Below, in pieces: positions 10,301 through 18,281 of a stretch of DNA of 27,552 nt (positions are counted from its first letter, which is position 1; each line of letters begins with the position of its first letter). The notes under the pieces were generated by a model. That model did no database searches and was not told where the DNA came from. It was given only the letters and a program-made list of their open reading frames with translations. Where the stretch lies: contig MEDY01000403.1 in the NCBI GenBank assembly GCA_001724265.1, positions 1-27,552 on the forward strand, written 5' to 3'. The DNA is from Rhizaria sp. SCN 62-66 (lineage: Eukaryota > Rhizaria, unplaced). The translations under genes were made by a program, and so were the position numbers.

Positions 10301-11894
10301 TGCGAGCAATGCGGGCGGCTACAGCAAGCCGAGCGGCGCCTGCTGCTGCGCGCCTTACGGCTGCGGAAACGGAACTGGGACTGGCTCTGGCGATGTCGAG
10401 GGTGGAGGGCCCTCGTGCCCCGGCGCCGCGCTGGCTCTGCGGACGCAGGAGCTGCTCGCTGTGCGCACTCGACTGGGCGCGGCGCTGGAGGAGCTCGCGG
10501 CTGCGCGCGGCGAGACCGCACTCGCGCGCGCCGCGGCCGGGGCCGCTGCTGCGGAGGCTGCGGCTGCGCGCGAGCAGCTGTCGGCGAGCGAGGCTGCGCG
10601 GAGCAAGCTCGCCGCGCAGGCCGGCGACGCCGCGGCACGCGCGAGCGAGACGGCGCGCGAGCTCCGCGCCGCGCTAGGCGAGCGCGACGCCGCCGTGGCG
10701 CGCGAGACCACAACAAACCACGCGCTGGCGGCGGCGCGGCAGGCGGCCGAGCTGGAGCAGGCGCGCGCGCGCAACCAGGAGGAAGCCGCGGCCGAGGCGC
10801 TGCAGCGGCAGGCCAAGAGCAGCGCCGACGCGCGCAGAGAGGCCGCCGCCGCGCTGGCCGCCGCGCACGACGACGCGGCGCGCGCTGCGTCGGGTGAGGC
10901 TCTGCGCGCGAACGCGGCCGCCACGTTTGCAAAGGAAGCCAACGAGCGCGCGCGCAAATGGAAGGCGGCCGGCAAGGCGTACCGCGACCGTTTGCACGCA
11001 GCCGAGGCCGCGGCGCGCGCGCGCGAGCAGGAGCTCGAGGCCGCGCTGCTGGCCGTGCGCGCCGACGCCGCCGCGCTGGCAGTGCGCGAGGCCGCCGCCC
11101 AGGGCGAGCTCGCGCGCGCGCGCACGGCGGCTGAGGGCTCTGCCAGTCCGCTGTGGGCGGAGGCGCAGCGGCTGCGCGAGCGCGTGGTGCACCTGGAGGC
11201 GTTGCGCGCCGACGACGGTCACGCCGCGCTCGCGCGGGTCGTGCAGGCGCAGGTCAGGGCCGAGGCCGAGCTCCGCGTGAAGCGCGACGCAATCACTGCT
11301 GCGGAGGAGGCCGCGGCGCGCGCTGCTGCGGAGGCGGCGCGCGTGGCGGCCGAGGCGGGCGAGGCGGCTGCTGCCAACGCGCGGCGCGAAGCTGAGCTGG
11401 CCGCGCTGCTGGCCGAAGCGCGTTCTACCGTCGCGGCTCTGCAAGAGCAGCAGGAAGAGCTGGCCGCGGTCGCCGCCGCGCTCGCTGCGGCTGACGCTGC
11501 CGCGCGCCGCGGGGCCGCCAACGACGCGGGCCGCGTCGCTATTTCCTCCGAGGCCGCGGCGTCGAGCGCGGCGGCGCTGGACGCGCTGGCGTCCGTGCTG
11601 GAGCGTCTGATCGCGGCCGCGCAGTTCAGCCCCACTGCCGCGCTGGCGCCGCATGGCCACGCGACTGTGCGGTGCCGTCTGCCGCCGGCGCAGACGCAGC
11701 CGGTAGGGGGCGTGGCGGCGCCGGCGCGAGGGGCAGGGCGCGGAGTTGTGACGACGGGCGGCATCCCGCGGCCTTCACACTCGCACCTGCACAGTCACAC
11801 GACGCCCGTGCCGACCGCCAATGCAGTCGCCGCGGCGGAGGCGCGGGCCAACCGCGACGCCATTCTCGCTGCGGGCGGCTCGGTCATCGCGTAA
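7335..11894 (+). CDS. Giant Ala-rich coiled-coil protein, family not recognised
   Basis: A single exon of 1519 residues. Residues 1-370 are low complexity (Pro/Ser/Ala, His-rich patches, a Ser run). A Gly-rich segment with several Cys follows at about 392-409 (PCSG, PCACGGG). A very long Ala/Glu/Arg heptad-like region runs from about 439 to 989, with repeated ARAEAA-type units. A second Cys/Gly hinge (GACCCAPYGCGNGTG) lies at about 1001-1016, another coiled coil spans about 1032-1422, and a flexible tail ends PRPSHSHLHSHTTPVP...GGSVIA. Family unknown; the build suggests a filamentous or tethering cytoskeletal protein, but that is inference only. No signal peptide or membrane helix. The ATG at 7335 is preferred because upstream in-frame TTG is not a start. 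Its extreme GC content leaves antisense frames open; these are artefacts. Confidence 0.8.
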   Translation: MQASDDSGVTLTLSLDHVDTTRCEPGLASVLSYTPAPLPEPAFDAYLTAPTPASASTPAFSISATSGPGSVTATATATLSPRRPADAPSRAASVSSSSSVAGVSAASVAAAVADERDLYDTALASTHLLAKSRFAIQRLQQELDAERARRPLDRQSDRPFDRPLERPLEHPRSPFVHSSGAFVSSGLEASNAVPAPAHVSAPPLPDPIGPPPPSQPHYTHAHAHAQLHSQSQRALLNNSMHPMYANAYNPHTHVPGYARAGPLHAAHYAMPMPMGVPVPVATAAPSHPGVASLTAAAALAAAASRAYPTASSSSSGSNSSSSGSDYRAGDRERDRDRDPLGAGVAEHMSAVDARMRTLRERERELQNLQASVHGIAAEACGSNGGGNNGGFAPPCSGAPGEPCACGGGTRPGGSAASGRLCQRSILASLDALRVRVAAAEAMHVDLVATTEDLQQRALAAVEAARDAAHRAHEDAAARAAAAVDAARESARRAQEDAEERASSLAAAAARAAEDRATEAARARFGAADARAARELADAEARAAKELAAVRARAEAAEAAADAAQRGGDALQRARDAAEARVEAAYASGAAAGRAEAAAANAAAEEAQRRAEKIVADATSEKQRAQADAARAQEAAASANTRADAAIAEAAREREAAARATAQAAAQSESARARATEDTDKARAEALVAAERARAEAADTAAKAKAAATEAIERARAEAADASEKARALASEASSRAQAQAAEAIARADVQSARAEDASRQLAALQADLAAAREQTRSLDARVDELRREAAQSAAAAAAATAAQAKDAVTAAAALNKDLAAAAAMHCKDASALQAAHSKDIAAAEAAHERALQAAEAAAAREAAAIGAAHARELAAARDDAAAARTETTAARAEASAARDEAAAARLELAAAQSRLATAQAAAAAAEARSDAAQRALDEARTGLVEALRAQTEATGSAQAQLLQQQKELLDRASAAASEALNNAVSLNATASNAGGYSKPSGACCCAPYGCGNGTGTGSGDVEGGGPSCPGAALALRTQELLAVRTRLGAALEELAAARGETALARAAAGAAAAEAAAAREQLSASEAARSKLAAQAGDAAARASETARELRAALGERDAAVARETTTNHALAAARQAAELEQARARNQEEAAAEALQRQAKSSADARREAAAALAAAHDDAARAASGEALRANAAATFAKEANERARKWKAAGKAYRDRLHAAEAAARAREQELEAALLAVRADAAALAVREAAAQGELARARTAAEGSASPLWAEAQRLRERVVHLEALRADDGHAALARVVQAQVRAEAELRVKRDAITAAEEAAARAAAEAARVAAEAGEAAAANARREAELAALLAEARSTVAALQEQQEELAAVAAALAAADAAARRGAANDAGRVAISSEAAASSAAALDALASVLERLIAAAQFSPTAALAPHGHATVRCRLPPAQTQPVGGVAAPARGAGRGVVTTGGIPRPSHSHLHSHTTPVPTANAVAAAEARANRDAILAAGGSVIA

Positions 11895-11951
11895 TTTCGC
11901 CGCACTCTTCAGACGTGCAACATGAGCAAGGCTGATGAGCTTGTTTTACAC

Positions 11952-11960
11952 TATATAAGG
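11952..11960 (+). promoter_or_regulatory. TATA-like box TATATAAGG
   Basis: A close match to a TATA element on the plus strand, 58 bases past the stop of the coiled-coil gene. No confident gene follows; the decayed fragment near 12530 is the next coding-like plus-strand sequence. Confidence 0.3.
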
Positions 11961-12530
11961 ACAGCTGTTTTGTGACTTGCGTTACGGTTTTGTTCACTTT
12001 TTTTGTCAATGTAGGAGCGTTTATATTACATAAGTTGCTGTTGCGTCGTTGGGTCGTACTGTTGTACACGTAGGTGAATGTTTGATTTACGATTCGTATT
12101 TTTAATTTCCATGATTTTTTTCACAATATACAACATCTTATTCAAGGCCATTTGCCTTGCTAAATGTGCAGACGCCGTCCGCGCGCGCTAGTGTTTTGTG
12201 GCCGCGGCTATGACCCGCGCAGTGCACCTGCTGCTCAAGGTCTCGCCCGCCGCGCCGCTGGCGGCCGTGGATCTGTTCGGCGTCCACTCTGACGCGCTGT
12301 TGCTCCACATTGACGCAGCCCGCTGAAGCGGCGTCCTTTGCTCGTGAGCATGTACTCGCGCCGCCTCGTTGCTGTGGGCCTCGCCTACGAGGCGGCGTGC
12401 GTTGAACTCACCAGGCACTCGCGGTTGTCCGTACACACGCAGAGGCAGAGCGCCACGCCACTGCTTCAAGTTTGTGAGTCACAACAACGTCGCGCAACGC
12501 CACCCCATGTCTTCAGCACCGCTATCGACT

Positions 12531-12833
12531 CTATCAGTGCCGTTTATGAGAGTTCTTACCGTCGTGGCATACGTCGAGAACAAACCTGTACGCATGATCG
12601 TCAACACCGCTTAAGGTCGACGCGTGGGCATGAGCACAACGGTTCGCAAGCTGTCGTACTGCGCGAACTTATCGCGGTCGGCAAAACCTTGCGCTTGTCA
12701 CGCGTACCGGACAGAGGCAATCCTCCCGACATCCTCAACAAGTGCATGGACGACAAACATCGCAACGAGATGGGTGCCAAGCTTGATTTCGTCGACTTGG
12801 CGACGGGGCGGGTCATGTGTACTTGTGGTGTAG
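12531..12833 (+). pseudogene. Decayed retropepsin-like fragment
   Basis: Protein-like sequence is spread over two frames. In the first (about 12531-12665) a strand-loop pattern ends in MIVNTA then TAA, followed by VGMSTTVRKL. This resembles the aspartic protease active-site segment (hydrophobic, hydrophobic, Asp, Thr/Ser, Gly) with Asp changed to Asn, Gly to Ala, and a stop. In the second frame (about 12665-12833), PDILNK and GAKLDFVDLATGRV resemble the family's C-terminal part. At least one frameshift and one stop break it, and the catalytic Asp is absent. Source could be a retroelement or a cellular DDI1-like protease. Recognition is by pattern only and is tentative. Confidence 0.3.
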
Positions 12834-12923
12834 GGCGTAAAGGGAGACTTGGGTGTCGGTTGCACACGGAACCCTTTTATTAATAGATTCCAGAATGACT
12901 CTCGTTTCATTTTGCCTCTGTAG

Positions 12924-12933
12924 TATATAAAGG
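12924..12933 (+). promoter_or_regulatory. TATA-like box TATATAAAGG
   Basis: A near-ideal TATA element on the plus strand, in the gap before a minus-strand gene end. No plus-strand gene with coding bias begins downstream, so its role is unclear; it may be chance in AT-rich DNA. Confidence 0.3.
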
Positions 12934-13243
12934 CCTTAAGTTGGGCGCCGAGCAGATTCAATTTACTTGGGTCTGTCGATAACCCTGGCGGTATTGAAGC
13001 GCGAAAGTAGCAGATTTTCGATTGTGCGCATGGTGGCCTTGATGAATGTGGCGTTGTGGAAGTTGGTTGCTGTAAATGTGATAGCCTACCAAATACAGAT
13101 CCGAGTTTGATAAGTTTATCGTATCGAATTTGAAAATGGATTATACAACATTCTAGCCATGTCAAATAAACTATGTATGAGTTCATAAACCACCGCCTAT
13201 CCCAGACTGTCATAAGAGTAAACGCTCATTGCAGCGTTGCAGC

Positions 13244-14484
13244 TTAGTCGATTCCCATGGACTCCATGCCACCCAGCTTGACGGTAGAGTCGCGCAGCCG
13301 GCGGTAGCCCGCGGCGACTGCGCTGCCCAGCGGGGCCTGCAAGTAGCAGTACACGTGAGCACCGAAGACCGCGCGTGCCGCCCAGCGCACGGCCTCGGAC
13401 AAGAAGGAAACCTTGGTAGAGCCGTCGGACATGAAGCCGCTCGCGCACAGAGCGAAGAAACCGCCAATCTATACAGCCATAGCAGAAACATGGAATCAAT
13501 AAAACAAGATGTGCGTTGTGAGTTGAAATTCGATTGAAATGTACTGCAAGCAAGTCAATGCAAAGATCTCATAACCAATGAACCACAGTTTGCGCCTCAC
13601 TGCAAGCGTGAGAACGTACCCACACGGCGGTGCGAAGAACGTGGACGTCCTTGTGCGCGGCGGCCCAACCCAGCAGCGCGGCGAGCCCTGCTGCAAGCGG
13701 CAGCGCGAAGCGCACCTGGGCCTGCGCGGGCAGCGCAGCGAGCTCCTCGATGCCGAATGCAAGCCGCGTCGCTGCGGCGGCGGCGAGCACAGCGGCGTCG
13801 ACCAGCAGCGCCAGACGCGCCAGGCGCAGCGCCGCGGGCTCGGCCAGCGCAGTCTCGGCCGCGCCGCCGCTACGGCCGCTGCTGTTGGTGCCCGAGATCG
13901 CTGCGGTCGCGGTGGGCGCGGCGTCGGCGGTGTACGTGGTGAGCGCGTAGGCGTTGGCGGCGGCGAGGAGGCCCAGCGCGGCCGCGGGCTGGAGCTGCGG
14001 AAGCGAAAACGCGGCGGCAACGGCGACAAGCCCCGTGAGCGCGGTGAGCAGCGCCTTGCGCACCGCGGGGGCGCGCACGGAGCGGCAGCCCCAGGCGAGG
14101 AGCGCGAGGGCAAAGAGAGCGGAGCCGGAGAAGAGGTCGTCGAACCAGAAGGCGACAGAGAACGCGGGCGGGCGCGCCTGGTTTGCAAGTCCGACGGTTT
14201 TAAGCACGGCTGCGACTGTGCCCGCAAGCGCCAGGACGATCATGTTGACCTGAGGCGTGGCATGAGCAAGGGAGCGATGCGGTGACAAGAAGATACGAGT
14301 GGTGAGCAAGGAGGCACAGGGGTGCTGGAGTAGCGCTAGGTGGTGGGATATATAATCAAGAGTCACGTACGTTGTTGATCATAAAGTCACCAAAGGCGTT
14401 GGCCTTGCGAAAACGCATGGCGGCATCGTAAGCGTGCTCGGTGGGGACAGCACCGCCAGACCTCTTGCCCTTCTTACTTGACAT
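13244..14484 (-). CDS. Multi-pass membrane protein of unknown family
   Basis: Three exons (14484-14371, 14249-13620, 13468-13244) with introns of 121 and 151 bp, both starting GTACGT and ending CAG and TAG, give 322 residues. The N-terminus is basic and cytosol-like (SSKKGKRSGG), followed by RFRKANAFGDFMINN. About seven hydrophobic segments follow: MIVLALAGTVAAVL, SALFALALLAWG, ALLTALTGLVAVAAAF, AALGLLAAANAYALT, LALLVDAAVLAAAAAT, FALPLAAGLAALLGWAAA and IGGFFALCASGF. The hydrophilic loop between the fourth and fifth is Ser/Gly/Ala-rich. The C-terminus YRRLRDSTVKLGGMESMGID is polar. I do not recognise the family. It is head-to-head with the TMEM33-like gene, so shared regulation is possible. 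Exon junctions rest on open frame and splice signals, not on a known homologue. Confidence 0.72.
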
Positions 14485-14909
14485 GAAGGAACTGACAACA
14501 AAAACGGGAGGTTCAAGAGAAATACAAAAGTTTAAAACGTGTTATTTTAAACACAAGGTGTTTATATCTGTTTAATTTGTACAATCAAGAAATTGTCCCT
14601 ATTGACGATCAGGATATTGTTAGCACCTGACTTTCAGATGACTCACCAAACGTCACGGTCAGCAAGCGACAGTCAGCATCTCGCAAGTCAAAGAATGATC
14701 TGTTCATGCACATCCCATCGTGCGACGGTGATCTATCATGTACATACCGATTTACGATTACCTACACTCTATCAACCATTTGTTTCACTCCCATCACTCT
14801 CTCATATCTCTCACACTACCACTTCTCCTTGTACTCCGCCTCGGACCTGGCCACGATCGCATTCTACTCTCGCACATCGCGCCCGGCCGCGTTATCAGCG
14901 TCTTTTCCG
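14485..14909. promoter_or_regulatory. Divergent promoter, membrane gene / TMEM33-like gene
   Basis: A 425-bp shared upstream region. It is AT-rich at 14520-14600, then pyrimidine-rich (CTCTC, CACTACC, CTTCTCC) before the TMEM33 start at 14910. It carries TTGACGATCAG at 14602-14612, an 11-mer also present in the next divergent promoter at 18059-18069. No gene seen; the in-frame upstream codons of the TMEM33 gene look like leader. Confidence 0.5.
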
Positions 14910-15281
14910 ATGGAGGAGGCCTTCAAGAGCTACGATTGGGCTTCCGATGAAGCCTGGTCGCGCATTCGCTGCAGTACGTCAAACCCCCACCCGCTCTTTG
15001 TGTTTCCCTCTCTTCATTCTCCGCAGAACTTCATTGACTTCACTCCACACGTTGTTATCCCCTCTGCTGTTGATACCACTTGTTTGTCTCACCCAGGCAT
15101 GGAGATCCCCCCGAACCTCGACGAGGCCGCGGTGATCCTTAAGCGCCAGCGCAAGTACTACAAGGAGAACATCAACCCCGACTACGTTGTGCCTGAGCCC
15201 GCCCCCACCCCGCGCCCCACTCCCTCCGCATCTTCTTCGTCCTCATCCTCCTCGTCGACGTACTCGCGTCCGTCGCCTTCG

Positions 15282-15316
<35 letters not shown>

Positions 15317-16442
15317 GTCGTCGTCGTCGTACTCGTCGCGCCCGTCTGCGTCGTACTCGTCCTATTCCAACCCGAACAGCCAGTACGGCGGCGGCTACTC
15401 CTCCACTATCCCCTCGCAGCCCATCACCGCCACCACCAACGCGGCCGCGAGCCTCTCCGCGCGCGCGCAGGTCGCCGCGCTGCTGATGCTCGCCGCGCTC
15501 CCGCTCGTCTACATCTTTCCCCTCACCCCGCCCGCGACCGCGAGCTCTGTCTACACCGCGACGTGCCTCATCTCGGCCGCATACGCCGTGTGGCGCGCGT
15601 TTGCGGCCCACGGCAAGCCCAGCGCCGACCCGGCCTACATCCAGCGCGTGCTGCCCGACCCGCACGTTGCGTGGCTCTTCTGGGCGCTGCTGGCTTTCTC
15701 CGCGACCCCCAACATCGTCGCACTCGCCCCGCTCGCCGTCCGCGCCTGGGCGTTCGCCCGCCCCTACGCCGCGGCCTTCCTCCCCGCCGCCGTCGCGGGC
15801 TCCGCGGTGCTGGCCGCCATGGCGCCCGACTCGACCGGCGCGCTGGCGCTGCTGACGGCGCGCCTGGAGCAGTTCGCGCTCTACTTTGGCATCGTCGCGC
15901 TCTTCACGCCGCTGCGCTCCATCGCGTTCGTGGTGGTCGCCTGGACCATGGTCCGCATGCGGTACATCATCGACCCGGCCGTGCAGCGCGCGTTCGCAGA
16001 GGCGCAGAGCAACGTGTGGGAGCCCGCCGTGGCGCGCGCGCCTGCGCCCGTGCAGAAGGGCTACCGCTGGGTCGCTGAGAAGATGTACAGGTACGTGCGA
16101 CAAACCACACTGACAAACTGTCGTTGAACTCTTATTTGAACTTTCGTTTGCGATGTGATGGTGCGAAATGCGTTTGTGATTTGACTCTATAAATGATTTT
16201 GTGGATTGAAACGTGCACAAGTATGATTTGACACATGTTATCTTGCGAGTACTGTACTTTCTCTGCTCAACTCCCTCAATGTCATTTTCGCGTCGATCTC
16301 ATTTACTCCTTCTTTTCTTTGCTCTCTATTGTTTTGCTGTCTGTTGCTTAGCTTCGTTGACCCCGTTGCGCTGGAGCAGCAGGCGCGCGAGGCCCAGGCC
16401 AAGGGTGCCAGCGGCGCCGGCGGCGGCTGCACCGTCATGTAA
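14910..16442 (+). CDS. TMEM33/Pom33-family ER membrane protein with CaaX end
   Basis: Likely ER/nuclear-envelope membrane-shaping protein, 382 residues. Three exons (14910-14973, 15097-16090, 16352-16442) with both introns starting GTACGT. The N-terminal module has aromatic and acidic residues (MEEAFKSYDWASDEAW, EIPPN, RKYYKENINPDY), followed by a Pro/Ser/Tyr-rich linker with a pure Ser run. The membrane part from about residue 125 matches the TMEM33 pattern: helices ALLMLAALPLVYIFPL, AYAVWRAFAAHG, LFWALLAFSATPN, then LEQFALYFGIVALF and the family-like WTMVRMRYIIDP...VQRAFAEA...VQKGYRWVAEKMY. The last exon adds FVDPVALEQQAREAQ and ends GGGCTVM, a prenylation-type CaaX. Confidence in the family is moderate to high by pattern; the CaaX end is unusual. 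Confidence 0.83.
14974..15096 (+). other. TMEM33 intron 1: 123 bp, stop-free and in frame
   Basis: The donor is GTACGT and the acceptor CACCCAG. The length is 41 codons exactly and the upstream frame stays open through it, so keeping the intron would insert about 41 residues without breaking the protein. The spliced form gives a Ser codon (A/GC) at the junction and is favoured by the strong splice signals. Confidence 0.75.
15282..15329 (+). repeat. (TCA)11(TCG)5 triplet repeat coding poly-Ser
   Basis: Eleven TCA and five TCG triplets in frame encode a Ser run in the linker of the TMEM33-like protein. TCA is otherwise rare in this GC-rich coding DNA, so the run looks like recent triplet expansion. 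Confidence 0.88.
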
Positions 16443-17030
16443 GTGATCACACAGTCAGTCAGTGCAGTGCATTTTCAACTGTGGCTTGACACTGCATCAC
16501 AGTAGTGACGATTGTTAACTGCGTTTATTAATTATAAATTTGTTCCGTTCTCAGAGAGTGAAAATGTGTTATTTCATGAATTCATACTGTAAAAATAGAA
16601 TAAACAAAGAGGTATTTAGCAAAAGGAATCAATGCCACTCGAAATGTGAAAGGAAGGGATTGTTTGTATTGAGTGATGGCTCTATAAACGACTGCAAGAT
16701 CCACACGTAAAGGGTTTGAAACTTGTGGATACGTAAATATCACGATCTATGTAGTTATAATCATAATGGAATTTGCTGCACCAACAACGACTCGTCGCTG
16801 TTGCCGAGCTGTTGGTTTGTTCGTTAGCTTGGTTTGAGCTTGGTTTGCGCTGTTGTTGTAAAAGGCACCACACATGGACTCATAGTCAATGCGTGTGCAC
16901 GTGATCACAGACTGCGAGCTGCAAACTGCTCCAGCTTCGATTTCTGGGTGCGCGTGGTGGAGGAGACAAAGAAGTAGCGGCGCAGCGCTTGTTTATCGAA
17001 GCGTCGCCGTCGCAGGGTCGCGTCGCAGGC
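16443..17030. other. Tail-to-tail gap, TMEM33 / phosphatidylserine synthase
   Basis: AT-rich from 16443 to about 16900, with AATAAA at 16599-16604 suited to TMEM33 polyadenylation. From about 16940 to 17030 the composition is coding-like on the minus strand and continues the frame of the synthase beyond its TAA. That extension contains RRYFFVSSTTRTQKSK, which resembles the gene's own last residues (FVSSTVRIPKP). Confidence 0.45.
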
Positions 17031-17948
17031 TTAAGGCTTGGGGATGCGGACAGTGGAGGAGACGAAAAGGCATCCCCAGGCGACGTAGACAAGGACGAGC
17101 GGGTGGAAATCCTTGCCAAGCACCTTGACGAGCCCGCCGACAACGTCCACGGGGCCGACGCGGCCGACTGACCACGCGGCAGCCCACGCGGCGACGAGGA
17201 TCAGCGAAGTGGGCACGGGGAAGCCTTCATAGTACGGCACCTTGGTGCCCGTGGCGAGCATCGACGAAGTGACGTTAAAGCGTGCAAGACGCGCAATGCC
17301 GCAGAAGACAAAGAAGCAGAGCGCGATGGTGTCCCACATGCCGCGCAGCCCGAGCGTGAAGCCAAGCACGGCGGGCGAGACGACGAACGACACAACGTCC
17401 GCGAGTGAGTCGAGATCAGAGCCCCAGGGAGAGAATGACTGGCGTTTGCGGGCCACCCAGCCGTCGGCAATGTCAAAAACGAGCGCAAGCGGAAGCAGCG
17501 CAAAGGCCCACCAGAGGTAGACGTCGCGGCCGCCGTTGCCGAGGTAGTTGAGGCAGAGGAAGATAGACGACACACCACACACAGCGTTGGCGCAGGTGAC
17601 GTAGTCGGCCAGCACGAAGGAGCGGAACAGCGACGCGCGGCGCACTGTCGGCGTGTCGAGCGGGTTCGGGAAGTGCTTCACGTCTGACGGCGCGGGCGTG
17701 TCGAGCGGAACGAGCGCGGACAGCACGTCGGGAGACGCACGTAGCGAGCGCAGCGAAACGGGCGCGGCGGCTGCGGCGGCGCCGGGAACAATGCCGGGCA
17801 CCGCGGCGGGGCGGCGCGGGCGCGAGGTCGAGCGCGTGGCAGACGTGGAGCGCTGGCGAGAGGTCGAACGGTCGCGGGAGGCCGCGCGGGAGCTGGGCGT
17901 CGCCATGACGTCGACGCGCTTGGAGCGTGACGAACGAGTGGCAGGCAT
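17031..17948 (-). CDS. CDP-diacylglycerol-serine O-phosphatidyltransferase
   Basis: Makes phosphatidylserine from CDP-diacylglycerol and L-serine in a cell membrane, probably the ER. A single exon of 305 residues. The N-terminal 70 residues are Arg/Ser-rich (RDRSTSRQRSTSATRSTSR) and probably cytosolic. The CDP-alcohol phosphotransferase signature D-x2-D-G-x2-A-R-x8-G-x3-D-x3-D is complete at about 159-181 (DIADGWVARKRQ, GSDLDSLAD). CGIARLARFNVT and YYEGFPVPTSLI favour the yeast Cho1-type serine enzyme over inositol or glycerol-phosphate relatives. About six hydrophobic helices follow the usual order. A strong pyrimidine-rich acceptor-like TTTCTTTCCTTTTCAG ends five bases before the ATG, so a 5' leader intron or a further upstream exon is possible. 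It is head-to-head with the CAP-domain gene. Confidence 0.92.
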   Translation of the reverse strand: MPATRSSRSKRVDVMATPSSRAASRDRSTSRQRSTSATRSTSRPRRPAAVPGIVPGAAAAAAPVSLRSLRASPDVLSALVPLDTPAPSDVKHFPNPLDTPTVRRASLFRSFVLADYVTCANAVCGVSSIFLCLNYLGNGGRDVYLWWAFALLPLALVFDIADGWVARKRQSFSPWGSDLDSLADVVSFVVSPAVLGFTLGLRGMWDTIALCFFVFCGIARLARFNVTSSMLATGTKVPYYEGFPVPTSLILVAAWAAAWSVGRVGPVDVVGGLVKVLGKDFHPLVLVYVAWGCLFVSSTVRIPKP

Positions 17949-18281
17949 CCGGGCTGAAAAGGAAAGAAATGCGTATAAGACTGCATTTTGTAAGATCTTG
18001 ATTTATAATTCATAATTAGTAAGCTGTATAGTACTTGGTTAACTCTGTTTTATCCGACTTGACGATCAGAGTTCTGAGATAATGCGTTATCAAAGTTGCT
18101 GATGCAGCCCGACCACACGTCTCGATTTTCGACCGCGCCCACCATGTCAGAGTCGTAACAAGTCTTATTGATTAGAGCCAGATGATTTAACATTAAATGC
18201 TCATACCACCGGATGTTAATAAAACATGTGTATATTATATTGAAATAAACCTGTCTTACGAGAACGATAACCTTGTTAATA
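17949..18281. promoter_or_regulatory. Divergent promoter, phosphatidylserine synthase / CAP-domain gene
   Basis: A 333-bp AT-rich shared upstream region. The 11-mer TTGACGATCAG at 18059-18069 lies 111 bases from the synthase ATG, much as its twin at 14602 lies 118 bases from the minus-strand gene there. An acceptor-like TTTTCAG (18287-18293) just inside the CAP gene leaves open an upstream exon. No gene seen. Confidence 0.5.

Larger units (their letters stand above)
11895..13243. other. Tail-to-tail gap, coiled-coil gene / membrane gene
   Basis: A 1.35-kb gap with mixed composition. It holds a hairpin (CAAGGC 12143-12148, GCCTTG 12154-12159), a GC-richer block at 12180-12500, a decayed protease-like fragment (listed separately) and two plus-strand TATA-like boxes without an evident gene behind them. 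A minus-strand open stretch over 12698-13213 shows no domain and no coding bias. A short plus-strand reading frame ending MVALMNVALWKLVAV... near 13030-13110 is hydrophobic but unsupported. Confidence 0.4.

Noticed and set aside
12936-12960. TTGGGCGCCGAGCAGATTC resembling a retroelement primer-binding site after a TATA box
   Set aside because: It lies downstream of the protease-like relic, not upstream as expected, no terminal repeats were seen around it, and the match is loose.
12698-13213. 171-codon minus-strand open stretch
   Set aside because: It overlaps the protease-like relic on the other strand, has AT-rich non-coding composition and no recognisable domain.
13244-14484. TRIC cation channel or Pex11 identity for the multi-pass membrane protein
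   Set aside because: The number of hydrophobic segments is broadly compatible with a channel, but I could not match TRIC or Pex11 signature residues, so the family is left open.
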